Below, piece by piece: positions 35,380-44,120 of a DNA stretch of 64,000 nt. A model generated the notes under the pieces. The model saw nothing but the letters and a program-made list of their open reading frames with translations, was not told where the DNA came from and searched no databases. This DNA comes from a virus. The DNA lies in the IMG/VR virus record IMGVR_UViG_3300035145_001308, positions 1 to 64,000 of that record; one strand, given 5' to 3'. Each line of letters opens with the position of its first letter. Within the stretch, counting starts at the first letter, position 1. Both the position numbers and the translations under genes were made by a program.

Positions 35380-36533
35380 TAGTTAGTTGCCTTTGCTCTT
35401 AATGCTTTACTTAGTGCTTGTCTTTCAACTACTTCTTCACCAGATATGGTATTTACATTTGTATTGTTAATAAATGTGCCTTTTAGAGTATCTCTATTGC
35501 TATCTGGTGTTAGTGATGTTCTTACATCGTCTTCTACCTTACGCCAGTTATTACCGTCGTATCTAAATAATCTGTTTGGCAATAAATCAGTCCTTAAAAA
35601 GTATTGTCCAAGGTCTGCACTTGATGGAAAACTTACACCGCTTCCAAAAGGTGCTCCGTTAGGAGGAATACCGTCACCTACAAGATATCCTTGATATCCG
35701 TTACCATCAGGAGTTAAAAACACTGTGTCAGCTGTTATTGTTTCGTCTGATAATAATGTATCATAATCAGCACTTACAATAGCAACTTCACCTAAATCAT
35801 TGATAGTCAGAGTATAAAACTGTATTGTACTATATCCACTTTGATTAGCATATGATTCTGCTTGAGCAATAACAGCATCATTGATTTGCATTTCTTTTTC
35901 GTATGTGCTGAGTATATCTCTTAATGTATTATTAGCATCATCCTCTGCAGGTAAATCTAAAATATCTTTGTATTCTTGTGAATCTAGTATTTGTTTTGCA
36001 CGTATTCTGTACAAATGAGGATACCAAGTTTGACTAAATCCTTCTGCTGCTCTTGTTACTTCGTCAACGACATAAAAACGTTTGAGAGCAACAGAATAAT
36101 CATTTGCTGCAAACTCGTCTTTCAAATGTGGTAGTTCAAATACATCTCCTGGCATAATCTTTCTACCAAGTGTTTTTACACTGCTATTAATGTGTATTGT
36201 CATAAACAATGTGTCGTTTTGTAAAAATAAACCAAACTGGCTTAAATCAAAATCTTGGTCCTGAACATTATAATGTCCACGTATTGTATAGATATCTTCA
36301 TCGTATTTTCTATCTCTATTTTCTAAAAACAACAAGTCTTGGATATTTGTTTCACTAACAATATTGTTAGCAGGTTGCTCATCAGTAACATTTTCTGTTG
36401 CTGTTGCTTTTGGTCCTAAGTATTTGTGTATCAAAAAATCAGTACCGCCAACTGTAAACTGCTCTAAGATTACTCGGTCTAAGAACTGGAAATCATGTGT
36501 TTTTGTTGGTCTATATAAACTTAAACGTGGCAT
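35379..36533 (-). CDS. 14: Neck protein gp14
   Basis: 384 aa (T4 gp14: 256). Like T4 gp14 it contains the run FGLFLQNDTLFMTI - KTLGRKIMPGDVFELPH (about residues 97-130), which corresponds to the FGM...L-x-I...K...EGD-liyFP block. gp14 with gp13 forms the head-tail neck that seals the filled head. An extra C-terminal region includes GQYFLRTDLLPNRLFRYDGN, a module also recognisable in gp15 and gp18. Coded on the minus strand, divergent from gp13, and coupled to gp15. A GATAAATA octamer lies only 5 bp before the ATG, so its late mRNA would be almost leaderless. Confidence 0.8.
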   Translation of the reverse strand: MPRLSLYRPTKTHDFQFLDRVILEQFTVGGTDFLIHKYLGPKATATENVTDEQPANNIVSETNIQDLLFLENRDRKYDEDIYTIRGHYNVQDQDFDLSQFGLFLQNDTLFMTIHINSSVKTLGRKIMPGDVFELPHLKDEFAANDYSVALKRFYVVDEVTRAAEGFSQTWYPHLYRIRAKQILDSQEYKDILDLPAEDDANNTLRDILSTYEKEMQINDAVIAQAESYANQSGYSTIQFYTLTINDLGEVAIVSADYDTLLSDETITADTVFLTPDGNGYQGYLVGDGIPPNGAPFGSGVSFPSSADLGQYFLRTDLLPNRLFRYDGNNWRKVEDDVRTSLTPDSNRDTLKGTFINNTNVNTISGEEVVERQALSKALRAKATN

Positions 36534-36538
36534 AGTTA

Positions 36539-36546
36539 TATTTATC
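36539..36546 (-). promoter_or_regulatory. Late promoter GATAAATA for gp14-gp15-Nudix
   Basis: Reads GATAAATA on the minus strand. Separated by only 3 bp from the plus-strand octamer at 36550; together they form the near-perfect inverted repeat TATTTATCGCCGATAAATA. Confidence 0.7.
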
Positions 36547-36549
36547 GCC

Positions 36550-36557
36550 GATAAATA
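36550..36557 (+). promoter_or_regulatory. Late promoter GATAAATA for gp13
   Basis: Plus-strand half of the divergent promoter pair. 17 bp before the ATG of gp13, with TTGGAGAA as ribosome-binding site. Confidence 0.7.
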
Positions 36558-36574
36558 CTATTGGAGAACAATCA

Positions 36575-37339
36575 ATGGATAGCAATCTAGCAACACAAAA
36601 ACAACACATATTTGATTACGTAAATGCTTTCTTAGGCGGAGGCATGATTGATGTAGAACTTGATCCAATGCACTATGAGACTGCCTTAATGAAATCATTA
36701 AGCAAATACAGACAACGTAGTGAAAATAGTGTTGAAGAAAGTTATGTAACAATGAAAATCAATGAGAATCTCAATGAATATACATTGCCTCATGAAATCA
36801 TTGAAGTACGTAAAATCTATAGACGCAGCATAGGCAGTAGACTAGGCGGTAGTGCAGATGGTGGTAGTTTGTTTGAACCGTTTAACTTAGCATATACAAA
36901 TACCTATTTGTTAGCAGGTAGCGGTATTGGTGGTCTTGCAACGTATGATTTCTTTTCACAACAACAAGAACTTGTAGGACGTATGTTTGGTAGCTTTATC
37001 GAATTCACGTGGAACACAAGCACAAAGAAACTAACTATATTACAGCGTCCGAGAGCAGAAGAAGAAGTGTTGCTTTGGTGCTACAACTATAGACCAGATT
37101 TTGAAGTGTTTAATGATTACAAGGCAGTGCAGTGGATCAAAGATTATACTCTAGCAAACTGTAAATACATGCTCGGCGAAGCACGTAGTAAGTTTGCAAC
37201 CATAGCTGGTCCAGGTGGTGGTACAACACTCAATGGAGATGCTCTAAAGTCTGAAGCTCAAATGGAGATGGAAAAACTTGAAAAAGATCTTGATTTAGCA
37301 GCAGCGGGCGGAGTAGGCTATGGGTTCTTGATTGGATAA
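36575..37339 (+). CDS. 13: Neck protein gp13
   Basis: 254 aa (T4: 309). gp13 binds the portal after packaging and, with gp14, closes the head. The region QKQHIFDYVNAFLGGGMIDV, ELDPMHYETALMKSLSKYRQ and YTLPHEIIEVRKIYRRSIG in the first 95 residues is typical of marine gp13. In the second half, LLWCYNYRPDFEV followed by WIKDYTLANCKYMLGEARSK is also family-like. The 5' side carries its own late promoter, divergent from gp14. The stop TAA overlaps the start of the next gene. Confidence 0.85.
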   Translation: MDSNLATQKQHIFDYVNAFLGGGMIDVELDPMHYETALMKSLSKYRQRSENSVEESYVTMKINENLNEYTLPHEIIEVRKIYRRSIGSRLGGSADGGSLFEPFNLAYTNTYLLAGSGIGGLATYDFFSQQQELVGRMFGSFIEFTWNTSTKKLTILQRPRAEEEVLLWCYNYRPDFEVFNDYKAVQWIKDYTLANCKYMLGEARSKFATIAGPGGGTTLNGDALKSEAQMEMEKLEKDLDLAAAGGVGYGFLIG

Positions 37340-38144
37340 TGTAAAAAAACTTATTGTAGGAGGATGTAGTTTTACAGCTGGAGATGAACTAGCTGACTAC
37401 AACGATGACTTGCCAACACAAGGCATTATACGTCCAAGGAGCAACAGCACTTGGGCTAACTGTTTGCAACGTGAACTTTTTCCAAACGCAACAGTTGATA
37501 ATACTGCAATATCAGGTTGTGACTTTGGCGCAATAGTAAGACGAGTTATATATCAAACTAGAAGAGCAATGCACGTTTGGCCTGCAGAAGATATCCGTGT
37601 TGCAGTCATGTGGACAAGTATAATACGTAGAGAATATCCTAGCATATATCCAGATGGTCATAAAATAAACGACGACGAAGATAGATTTCTATATTCTTTG
37701 CCTTCGGACGGAGACGGTGTAACATTAGGTCCTAATGGTAGCTGGATGGTAGCACGTAGAAGAAAATGGGCAGCAGAGAAACTTGTTAGAACACATGTTG
37801 AGTTTTATTCAAGACGAGCAACAGCAGATAATCATATCTATTATCCATTACAACAACTAGAATACTTGACCAGTTGGCTAAAAGCAAACAATATAAAGTT
37901 TTATTATACAGCAGCATTTGATGATTTGTTACGAGTAAAGCCGCATCCTGATAATATATTCTATAATGATATGTTTGCAAGATTAAATATTCCAAAACTT
38001 GTATATCTAAAAGACGGAACAGGATTCTGGGAATATTCTAAAGAAAACGGTTATCCATGTGGCGATTTTGCTGACCATCCGTTAGAACAAGCTCATATAG
38101 ATTGGGCAAAAGATTTTGCAAAATGGATCTTGACAAAGCAGTAA
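37332..38144 (+). CDS. SGNH/GDSL-hydrolase-like protein
   Basis: 270 aa. Residues 8-17 VGGCSFTAGD form a GDS-like nucleophile block (Ser13), and near the C-terminus FADHPLEQAH supplies a D-x-x-H-like pair (Asp248, His249/His255). Between them are ATVDNTAISGCDF (block II-like Gly) and VAVMWTSIIRRE (block III-like). SGNH enzymes deacylate or deacetylate esters, including acetylated glycans. TTG at 37332 is the only sensible start; it overlaps gp13 by 8 bp. A role in trimming host-surface or virion glycans is inference from the family. Not part of the T4 core gene set. Confidence 0.6.
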   Translation: MDNVKKLIVGGCSFTAGDELADYNDDLPTQGIIRPRSNSTWANCLQRELFPNATVDNTAISGCDFGAIVRRVIYQTRRAMHVWPAEDIRVAVMWTSIIRREYPSIYPDGHKINDDEDRFLYSLPSDGDGVTLGPNGSWMVARRRKWAAEKLVRTHVEFYSRRATADNHIYYPLQQLEYLTSWLKANNIKFYYTAAFDDLLRVKPHPDNIFYNDMFARLNIPKLVYLKDGTGFWEYSKENGYPCGDFADHPLEQAHIDWAKDFAKWILTKQ

Positions 38145-38163
38145 AAAAATGTTATTTTAAATA

Positions 38164-38682
38164 ATGAATAAAAAGAAGCTGTTGGTAATCGGACATGGCA
38201 GGCACGGTAAAGATACTGTCTGCGAAATACTTAGAGACAAGTACGGATATAGTTTTGAAAGCAGCAGTGCTTTCTGTTCAAAACTTTTCATTTATGATTT
38301 GTTAAAAAAGAAGTACAACTATGATACTGAAGAACAGTGCTATGCTGATAGACACAATCATAGGACTGAATGGTATAATGCTATAAGCGACATGAACAAA
38401 CGTGATGCTGCTACATTAGGCAGAGCTATCTTTAATGAGCATGATATTTACTGCGGACTAAGGAACAAACGTGAATATTTTGCAATGCGAAACACAAATG
38501 TTTTTGATTATGCTATTTGGGTAGACCGCAGCGACTACTTACCCAAAGAGCCAGTAGAAAGTATGACACTAGAACCTTGGATGGCTGACTTTTATATAGA
38601 CAATAATGGCACACTTAAAGACTTAGAGTTTTGGGTAGATGAACTGTATAAAGGCAAGTTAACTACGCATATAACCCCTTAA
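38164..38682 (+). CDS. Deoxynucleoside monophosphate kinase-like P-loop protein
   Basis: 172 aa. Residues 7-18 VIGHGRHGKDTV are a Walker A P-loop of the type GxxxxGKD seen in T4 gp1 and other dNMP kinases, which phosphorylate dNMPs for phage DNA synthesis. A later RDAATLGRAIFNEHDIY segment and VDRSDYLPKEP near residue 120 fit the lid/base-binding half. Shorter than T4 gp1 (241 aa), so adenylate-kinase-like alternatives are possible. The start is 20 bp after the SGNH-like gene. TTTTAAATA immediately precedes the ATG and TTGACA occurs 17 bp before TATTTT, but both may be fortuitous. Confidence 0.65.
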   Translation: MNKKKLLVIGHGRHGKDTVCEILRDKYGYSFESSSAFCSKLFIYDLLKKKYNYDTEEQCYADRHNHRTEWYNAISDMNKRDAATLGRAIFNEHDIYCGLRNKREYFAMRNTNVFDYAIWVDRSDYLPKEPVESMTLEPWMADFYIDNNGTLKDLEFWVDELYKGKLTTHITP

Positions 38683-38705
38683 AACCGCTATTTTCACCTA
38701 GATCT

Positions 38706-38713
38706 GCTAAATA
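38706..38713 (+). promoter_or_regulatory. Probable late promoter GCTAAATA before gp18
   Basis: One base different from GATAAATA, 33 bp before the gp18 ATG, which has TAGGAG 9 bp upstream. Weaker than most sites in the window. Confidence 0.45.
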
Positions 38714-38746
38714 ATACAGTAAAGCATTTTTATAGGAGAAAAGAAA

Positions 38747-41700
38747 ATGGCATTAACATCACCAGGTGTAGAGGTCAGCGTTATTGACGAGAGTTTTTAT
38801 ACTCCAGCAGAACCAGGCACAGTACCGATTATATTTGTCGCTACAAGCGAAAATAAAACTAATGGCGCAGGAACTGGTATCGCACCAGGTACAACTAAAG
38901 CCAAAGCAGGTGTCCCATATCTACTAACATCACAAAGAGATCTTGTAGATACTTTTGGAGATCCTGCATTTTATACAGACGCAAACAACAATCCAATCCA
39001 TGGCGGAGAACAAAACGAATATGGATTGCAGGCAGCATACAGTTACTTAGGAGTAGCTAACAGAGCGTATGTTGTAAGAGCAGATATTGATTTAGGTGCA
39101 TTGAACGCAAGTGCAGATGCAACTACAGCAAATCCAGCAGACGGCACATATTGGCTAGACACTGGTAACTCAAAATACGGTATTTTTGAATGGGATGGAA
39201 GTGCTCTATCAACAACAAATACCACAGGACAACAATTCACTAACAAAACTCCTATTGTTATTACAAGTAAAACTAACACAGCAAGTAGCTCACCTTTTGC
39301 TCCAAAAGCAGCAGTAGGTGGCATTGGTGATTATGCTATTACTGCGGTTTCAACTGTGATCCGTTTATGGTACAAAAACAGTTCAGGCACATGGGTACAA
39401 GTTGGTAGTGCAGACTGGAAAAACAGTTGGCCAACAGTAACAGGCACAGCAGCAACACCAACATTTACTGCAAGTGATAGTATTACATTTGTGAATGCTG
39501 CTACATCATTAAACGCAACAGTAACATTGTCGGGTACAGCATTGGCAACTGTTGTTAGTGATATCAATACAGCATTAACAGGCACCGGTATTACAGCAGC
39601 AGCGGTAAACAATAAGTTAGAAATTAAAAATAACGGAAGTAACCATCCTAAGTTTACTATTGGTAATGGAGTTGGTACACCATTAACAGACGCAGGTATC
39701 ACTGCTGATGAGTATCATACCCCAACATTACAAGCAAGTGCGCACACAAGCGTTCCTGCATTTAAAGATACTGATGCAGATCCAAAACCAACAGGTAGCA
39801 TCTGGGTCAAAACAACTTCACCAAACGCTGGTGCAAATTGGAAAGTAAAAGAATGGAATGGTGCTACAGGACTTTGGGATACAATCGCAGCACCTATCTA
39901 TTCAACAACACAAGATGCATTATTAGGATTAGATAAGTCAGGCGGCGGCGCGAACTTAACAACTGATAATCTATTTGTAATGACAAATGTTTCTGAAGCA
40001 GATACAAATGTAGGCGATTTTACAATCTACAAGCGTAATACCTCAGGCGCAACAGCAATCACAAGTGCTATTATTACAGCAAGCACATTTACATCAGGCA
40101 CAGGTGATTTCACAATCAGTGAAACAGTAAAAGGCAGTGCAACACTAAGCACACCAGTAAACGTTTCATTTGCTCCAACAGGTGCAACAACAGATGCTGA
40201 TGTACTTGCAGGTGCAATCAACACAGCAGGTTTAACTAATGTAACAGCAAGTGTTGATGCAGCAAACAAAGTTGTCATTACACACGCACTAGGCGGCGAT
40301 ATTAGATTTGTTGACACAAACACAAAACTAGCAAATGCGTTTACTGCATTTGACTATACAACCAGCACAGGAACTGCAAACTTCTATGATGCACCAGATG
40401 CTGCACCAAATGAATATATTGCAACACTTTGGAAAGAGTTGACATACACAGCAAGTGCAAGTGCTCCTACAGCATTAGCCGCAGATGGCGCACTATGGTA
40501 TAGCAGCACAGTTGATGAAATCGACATCATGGTACATGACGGTACAACATGGAAGGGTTATCTAAATGAGTATGCAAGTTCAGACCCAGAAGGTCCTATT
40601 GTAAGTGCTACAGAACCAACTGAACAATCAGATGGTAGCGCACTTGTCACAGGAGATTTATGGATAAGCACAGCAGATTTAGAAAACTTCCCATTAATCT
40701 ACAGATACAATTCAACATTATCAAGTTGGGTGGCACTAGATACTACAGACCAAACAACTGAAAATGGTGTACTATTTGCAGATGCACGTTGGAGCACAGA
40801 TGGCGGTACTGCAACTGCACACGAAGCAGGAAGTATTGTAGACTTGTTATCAAGTGATTTCCTTGATCCAGATGCTCCAGATCCAGCACTTTATCCAAAA
40901 GGCATGTTGCTATGGAACTTGCGTAGAAGTGGATTCAATGTAAAACGTTTTGAGCGTAACTATATTGACTTAACTGATACAAATGCTCGTGCAGGAGATG
41001 CTAGTATGGCAGCATATTATCCACATCGTTGGGTAACAGAGTCAGGCAACCAAGCAGACGGCACAGGCAGTTTTGGACGTAAAGCGCAACGTAAAGTTGT
41101 TATCCAAGCATTGCAATCACTAGTAAATAGCAATGAAGATATCCGTGATGATGAATCACGTATCTTTAACTTGATTGCAACTCCAGGTTATCCAGAACTT
41201 ATTGGCGAAATGGTTACACTAAACTATGATAGAGGCTTAACAGCATTTGTTGTAGGTGACACACCAATGCGTTTGACACCAGATGCTACATCATTAAACG
41301 AATGGGCAACTAACGTTGCAGTGGCTACCGAAGATAACGATGACGGACTTGTAACAAGTGACGAATACTTGGGTGTTTATTATCCAAGTGGTTTCACAAG
41401 TGACAATGCAGGTAACAATGTTGTTGTTCCAGCTTCGCACATGGTACTACGCACTATTGCACTTAATGACCAAGTTGCTTATCCATGGTTTGCACCAGCA
41501 GGTACAAGACGTGGTGGCGTAACTAACGCAACATCAACAGGTTATATTAACAACGAAGGCGAGTTTGTTGCAGCAGCATTAAACGAAGGTCAAAGAGATA
41601 CACTGTATCAAAACAACGTTAACCCAATCACGTTCCTAACAGGAGCAGGTTTAGTTGTATTTGGACAGAAAACTCGTGCAAGAAATGCAAGTTCTCTAGA

Positions 41701-42016
41701 CAGAGTAAATGTTGCAAGACTTGTAATATTCCTACGTAGTCAGCTAAACACACTAGCAAAACCATACTTGTTTGAACCAAATGATAAAATCACACGTGAT
41801 GAAATCAAACAACAAGTTGAAAGTTTACTAGTAGAACTAGTTGGACTAAGAGCTCTATTTGACTTCTTAGTTGTATGTGATGAAACAAACAACACACCAA
41901 CAAGAATAGATAGAAACGAGTTGTATGTAGATATTGCTATTGAACCAGTCAAAGCAGTTGAGTTTATTTACATTCCGCTACGCTTGAAAAACACTGGAGA
42001 AATCGCAGGATTATAA
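38747..42016 (+). CDS. 18: Tail sheath protein gp18, enlarged
   Basis: 1089 aa against 659 in T4. The contractile sheath subunit: N-terminal SPGVEVSVIDESFYTP, LVDTFGDPAFYTD, ANRAYVVRAD and the C-terminal half from about residue 740 (DARWSTDGGTA, YPKGMLLWNLRRSGFNVK, LNTLAKPYLFEPND, DETNNTPTRIDRNELYVDI) are the conserved sheath core. Between about residues 125 and 690 lies a large insertion of beta-rich, Thr/Ala-rich domains with repeated aromatic motifs such as YWLDTGN...FEWDG, GSIWVKTT...WNGATGLW, GALWYSST...HDGTTW and GDLWIST. The inserted part is likely exposed on the sheath surface. Own late promoter; followed by a hairpin. Confidence 0.92.
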   Translation: MALTSPGVEVSVIDESFYTPAEPGTVPIIFVATSENKTNGAGTGIAPGTTKAKAGVPYLLTSQRDLVDTFGDPAFYTDANNNPIHGGEQNEYGLQAAYSYLGVANRAYVVRADIDLGALNASADATTANPADGTYWLDTGNSKYGIFEWDGSALSTTNTTGQQFTNKTPIVITSKTNTASSSPFAPKAAVGGIGDYAITAVSTVIRLWYKNSSGTWVQVGSADWKNSWPTVTGTAATPTFTASDSITFVNAATSLNATVTLSGTALATVVSDINTALTGTGITAAAVNNKLEIKNNGSNHPKFTIGNGVGTPLTDAGITADEYHTPTLQASAHTSVPAFKDTDADPKPTGSIWVKTTSPNAGANWKVKEWNGATGLWDTIAAPIYSTTQDALLGLDKSGGGANLTTDNLFVMTNVSEADTNVGDFTIYKRNTSGATAITSAIITASTFTSGTGDFTISETVKGSATLSTPVNVSFAPTGATTDADVLAGAINTAGLTNVTASVDAANKVVITHALGGDIRFVDTNTKLANAFTAFDYTTSTGTANFYDAPDAAPNEYIATLWKELTYTASASAPTALAADGALWYSSTVDEIDIMVHDGTTWKGYLNEYASSDPEGPIVSATEPTEQSDGSALVTGDLWISTADLENFPLIYRYNSTLSSWVALDTTDQTTENGVLFADARWSTDGGTATAHEAGSIVDLLSSDFLDPDAPDPALYPKGMLLWNLRRSGFNVKRFERNYIDLTDTNARAGDASMAAYYPHRWVTESGNQADGTGSFGRKAQRKVVIQALQSLVNSNEDIRDDESRIFNLIATPGYPELIGEMVTLNYDRGLTAFVVGDTPMRLTPDATSLNEWATNVAVATEDNDDGLVTSDEYLGVYYPSGFTSDNAGNNVVVPASHMVLRTIALNDQVAYPWFAPAGTRRGGVTNATSTGYINNEGEFVAAALNEGQRDTLYQNNVNPITFLTGAGLVVFGQKTRARNASSLDRVNVARLVIFLRSQLNTLAKPYLFEPNDKITRDEIKQQVESLLVELVGLRALFDFLVVCDETNNTPTRIDRNELYVDIAIEPVKAVEFIYIPLRLKNTGEIAGL

Positions 42017-42025
42017 TATCATAAA

Positions 42026-42051
42026 GTAGGGTGAAAATAAAATCACCCTAC
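42026..42051 (+). terminator. Hairpin between gp18 and gp19
   Basis: Perfect 9-bp stem GTAGGGTGA / TCACCCTAC with an A-rich 8-nt loop. There is no T-run after it, so it could be a weak terminator or a 3'-end stabiliser/processing element that sets gp18 and gp19 mRNA levels apart. Confidence 0.6.
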
Positions 42052-42055
42052 AAAT

Positions 42056-42063
42056 GATAAATA
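42056..42063 (+). promoter_or_regulatory. Late promoter GATAAATA before gp19
   Basis: 22 bp before the gp19 ATG, with AAGGAG between. Gives gp19 its own late transcript. Confidence 0.7.
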
Positions 42064-42085
42064 CTTGTGATAAGGAGAAATATAG

Positions 42086-42724
42086 ATGGCAATCTCAACT
42101 CTATTAAATTTAACAGTACCATTAGCAAACGATACTACTTCTAGTACACAAGGTTTGTTAATGCCAAAACTAGCTTACCGTTTTCGTGTAACGCTAGAAA
42201 ACTTCGGTATTACTGGAAACACTACAGAGCTTACAAAACAAGTTATGGAAGCTGGTAGACCAAACATTCAGTTCGATCCAATCGTACTAGATGTTTATAA
42301 CAGTAAAATCCAAATGGCAGGCAAGCATACATGGCAGCCTGTAAGTTTAATGCTACGTGACGATATTAATGGTAACGTGCAAAAATCAGTTGGTGAACAA
42401 CTACAGAAGCAGTTTGATTTCTTTGAACAAGCAAGTGCTGCTACTGGTCAAGACTATAAGTTTACACAACGTATTGAAGTTTTAGACGGTGGTAACGGTG
42501 CAAATACACCAGCTGTACTCGAAACTTGGGAACTATACGGTTGTTACTTAACTAACGTGGACTATGGATCAATGAACTACTCAACACAAGATCCAATGAC
42601 AGTAAGTTTAACTATTCAGTATGATAATGCTGTACAACTTAATGTTGGTGTTGGTGTTCCAAATAACTTCCAAGATAGAAACACTGAAACAGGCACAGGC
42701 GCAACAGGTGGCGCTTCTCTTTAA
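42086..42724 (+). CDS. 19: Tail tube protein gp19
   Basis: 212 aa (T4: 163). Forms the rigid inner tube inside the sheath. Residues about 25-80 PKLAYRFRVTLENFGI, TKQVMEAGRPNIQFDPIVLD and VYNSKIQMAGKHTWQPVSLML carry the gp19 beta-barrel motifs, and LETWELYGCYLTNVDYGSMN follows near 150. The short Gly/Thr tail at the C-terminus is extra. Separate late promoter and terminator, consistent with a very abundant product. Confidence 0.92.
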   Translation: MAISTLLNLTVPLANDTTSSTQGLLMPKLAYRFRVTLENFGITGNTTELTKQVMEAGRPNIQFDPIVLDVYNSKIQMAGKHTWQPVSLMLRDDINGNVQKSVGEQLQKQFDFFEQASAATGQDYKFTQRIEVLDGGNGANTPAVLETWELYGCYLTNVDYGSMNYSTQDPMTVSLTIQYDNAVQLNVGVGVPNNFQDRNTETGTGATGGASL

Positions 42725-42752
42725 TATTTAAACGAGATTGCCTAAAGAATAG

Positions 42753-42780
42753 AAGGAGCCTTAATGGCTCCTTTTGTTTT
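42753..42780 (+). terminator. Intrinsic terminator after gp19
   Basis: Stem AAGGAGCC / GGCTCCTT (8 bp), loop TTAAT, then TTGTTTT. Confidence 0.85.
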
Positions 42781-42800
42781 ATACGCACTTATTTTGTGAG

Positions 42801-42808
42801 GATAAATA
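42801..42808 (+). promoter_or_regulatory. Late promoter GATAAATA directly before ATG
   Basis: Followed by CTAT and the ATG at 42813. There is no room for a ribosome-binding site in a transcript from here, so the message would be leaderless. Confidence 0.6.
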
Positions 42809-42812
42809 CTAT

Positions 42813-44111
42813 ATGCCATTAAACAGGTTTTTTGATAACTTTAGTAACTTTGACTCTAACAAAGGAATCATGGGTGATTTTACTCATGCAGCAAACGTCT
42901 ATAGACGAAATAATTTTAGACTTGCACCAAAATCAAAGTTTCTTTATCATGTTGTAATAGATGTTAATCAAACTGCATTATCTACATTAGGTAGAAGTGT
43001 GAGTAATAGACTTGCAGCTCGCGAGTTTAATATACTTGCATCAAGTGCAGATTTACCTACTTACACTGTAAACACAGAAACACTTATACAGTATAATCGT
43101 AAAAAGAATATCCAAACAATGATTAACTATAATCCTGTAGGTATAGAGTTCCACGATGATTCAGCAGGGCTTACAACACTGTTATGGGAAGCATATTATA
43201 GATATTATTATGAAGATGGCAACTATGCTGACCAAGGTACAAAACCTAGAGCATATTACACGGGCTTGTATGACAGTGAGCCACAAAATACTTATAGACA
43301 TGGGTTTAACAGAAGCAGACCTGATATTCCATTTTTCAATAGTATAACAATACATCAGCTGCATCATCAAAACGTTGACAGTCATTTTACAAGTTTTACT
43401 CTTGTAAATCCTATTATACAAGAATGGCAGCATGACAGAGTTGATCAAAGCGACGGTTCTGGTATGATGAAAAACACAATGAGAGTACAGTTTGAATCTG
43501 TATTGTATGATAGAGGATATACTGAAGAAGGTAATCCTGCCGGCTTTGCTGACGATGCACATTATGATAAATCGCCTAGTCCTTACGAAAGTGTAAGTTC
43601 TAGTGCTATTGATAACGCTATTAACAGCACAGACGAAGGCTGGATTGGATTGTTTAAAGACATATTTGATACGATTGTAGGACTTACTGATGTAAACTCA
43701 CAACAACAGGAAGACATAAGAAATACTATTCCTACACAGCCTGTAATTATAAACACAGTTCGATCATTAAATAGTTTTAATTTGTTTCCAGTGAACAATC
43801 AAAATCAAAACTTAGTATTTGCTCAACCTGCACAAACATTACCAACACAAAGTTTAGCTACACAAGAGTTTGTTAGACAGTTAAATACCAATCCAAAAAA
43901 ACTTGCAGATTTTGGCAAAAGCGAAGCATCAATATCAATCGCAGTTGCTTCAGGTTTAAACATACAAGAATCAAAAGCATTTTATGATAATCTGTCTCCT
44001 AGTGTAAAAGCAGGAATAGAACAGGCAGCTTTAGAAAACGCAGCTGAGTTATCCAATAAAGGATTCAGTACTGGCTTCCAGCAATCATTGAGTGCATTAA
44101 ATATCATATAA
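42813..44111 (+). CDS. Tube-like virion protein (gp19/gp54-type fold)
   Basis: 432 aa from the ATG at 42813; an earlier in-frame start at 42774 would lie inside the gp19 terminator and upstream of the late promoter. Residues about 42-125 carry the tail-tube pattern KFLYHVVIDVNQ - NILASSADLPTYTVNTETL - IQYNRKKNIQTMINYNPVGI - EFHDDSAGL, close to gp19-type proteins. Unlike gp19 it has a long second half, Ser/Asn/Gln-rich with helical segments. In T4 the baseplate-to-tube initiators gp54 and gp48 share the tube fold, so this may be the initiator or a tube terminator. Position right after gp19 is conserved in marine T4-like phages as I recall. Exact role not certain. Confidence 0.65.
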   Translation: MPLNRFFDNFSNFDSNKGIMGDFTHAANVYRRNNFRLAPKSKFLYHVVIDVNQTALSTLGRSVSNRLAAREFNILASSADLPTYTVNTETLIQYNRKKNIQTMINYNPVGIEFHDDSAGLTTLLWEAYYRYYYEDGNYADQGTKPRAYYTGLYDSEPQNTYRHGFNRSRPDIPFFNSITIHQLHHQNVDSHFTSFTLVNPIIQEWQHDRVDQSDGSGMMKNTMRVQFESVLYDRGYTEEGNPAGFADDAHYDKSPSPYESVSSSAIDNAINSTDEGWIGLFKDIFDTIVGLTDVNSQQQEDIRNTIPTQPVIINTVRSLNSFNLFPVNNQNQNLVFAQPAQTLPTQSLATQEFVRQLNTNPKKLADFGKSEASISIAVASGLNIQESKAFYDNLSPSVKAGIEQAALENAAELSNKGFSTGFQQSLSALNII

Positions 44112-44120
44112 GAGATAATC

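Noticed and set aside
38126-38163. Sigma70 promoter TTGACA-17-TATTTT before the dNMP-kinase-like gene
   Set aside because: The -35 lies in codons of the preceding gene, the -10 is poor and the start would fall on the ATG; probably chance, although TTTTAAATA could be a weak late site.
42774-42812. Upstream start of the tube-like protein at 42774
   Set aside because: Would begin in the gp19 terminator and read through the late promoter; the ATG at 42813 fits better.
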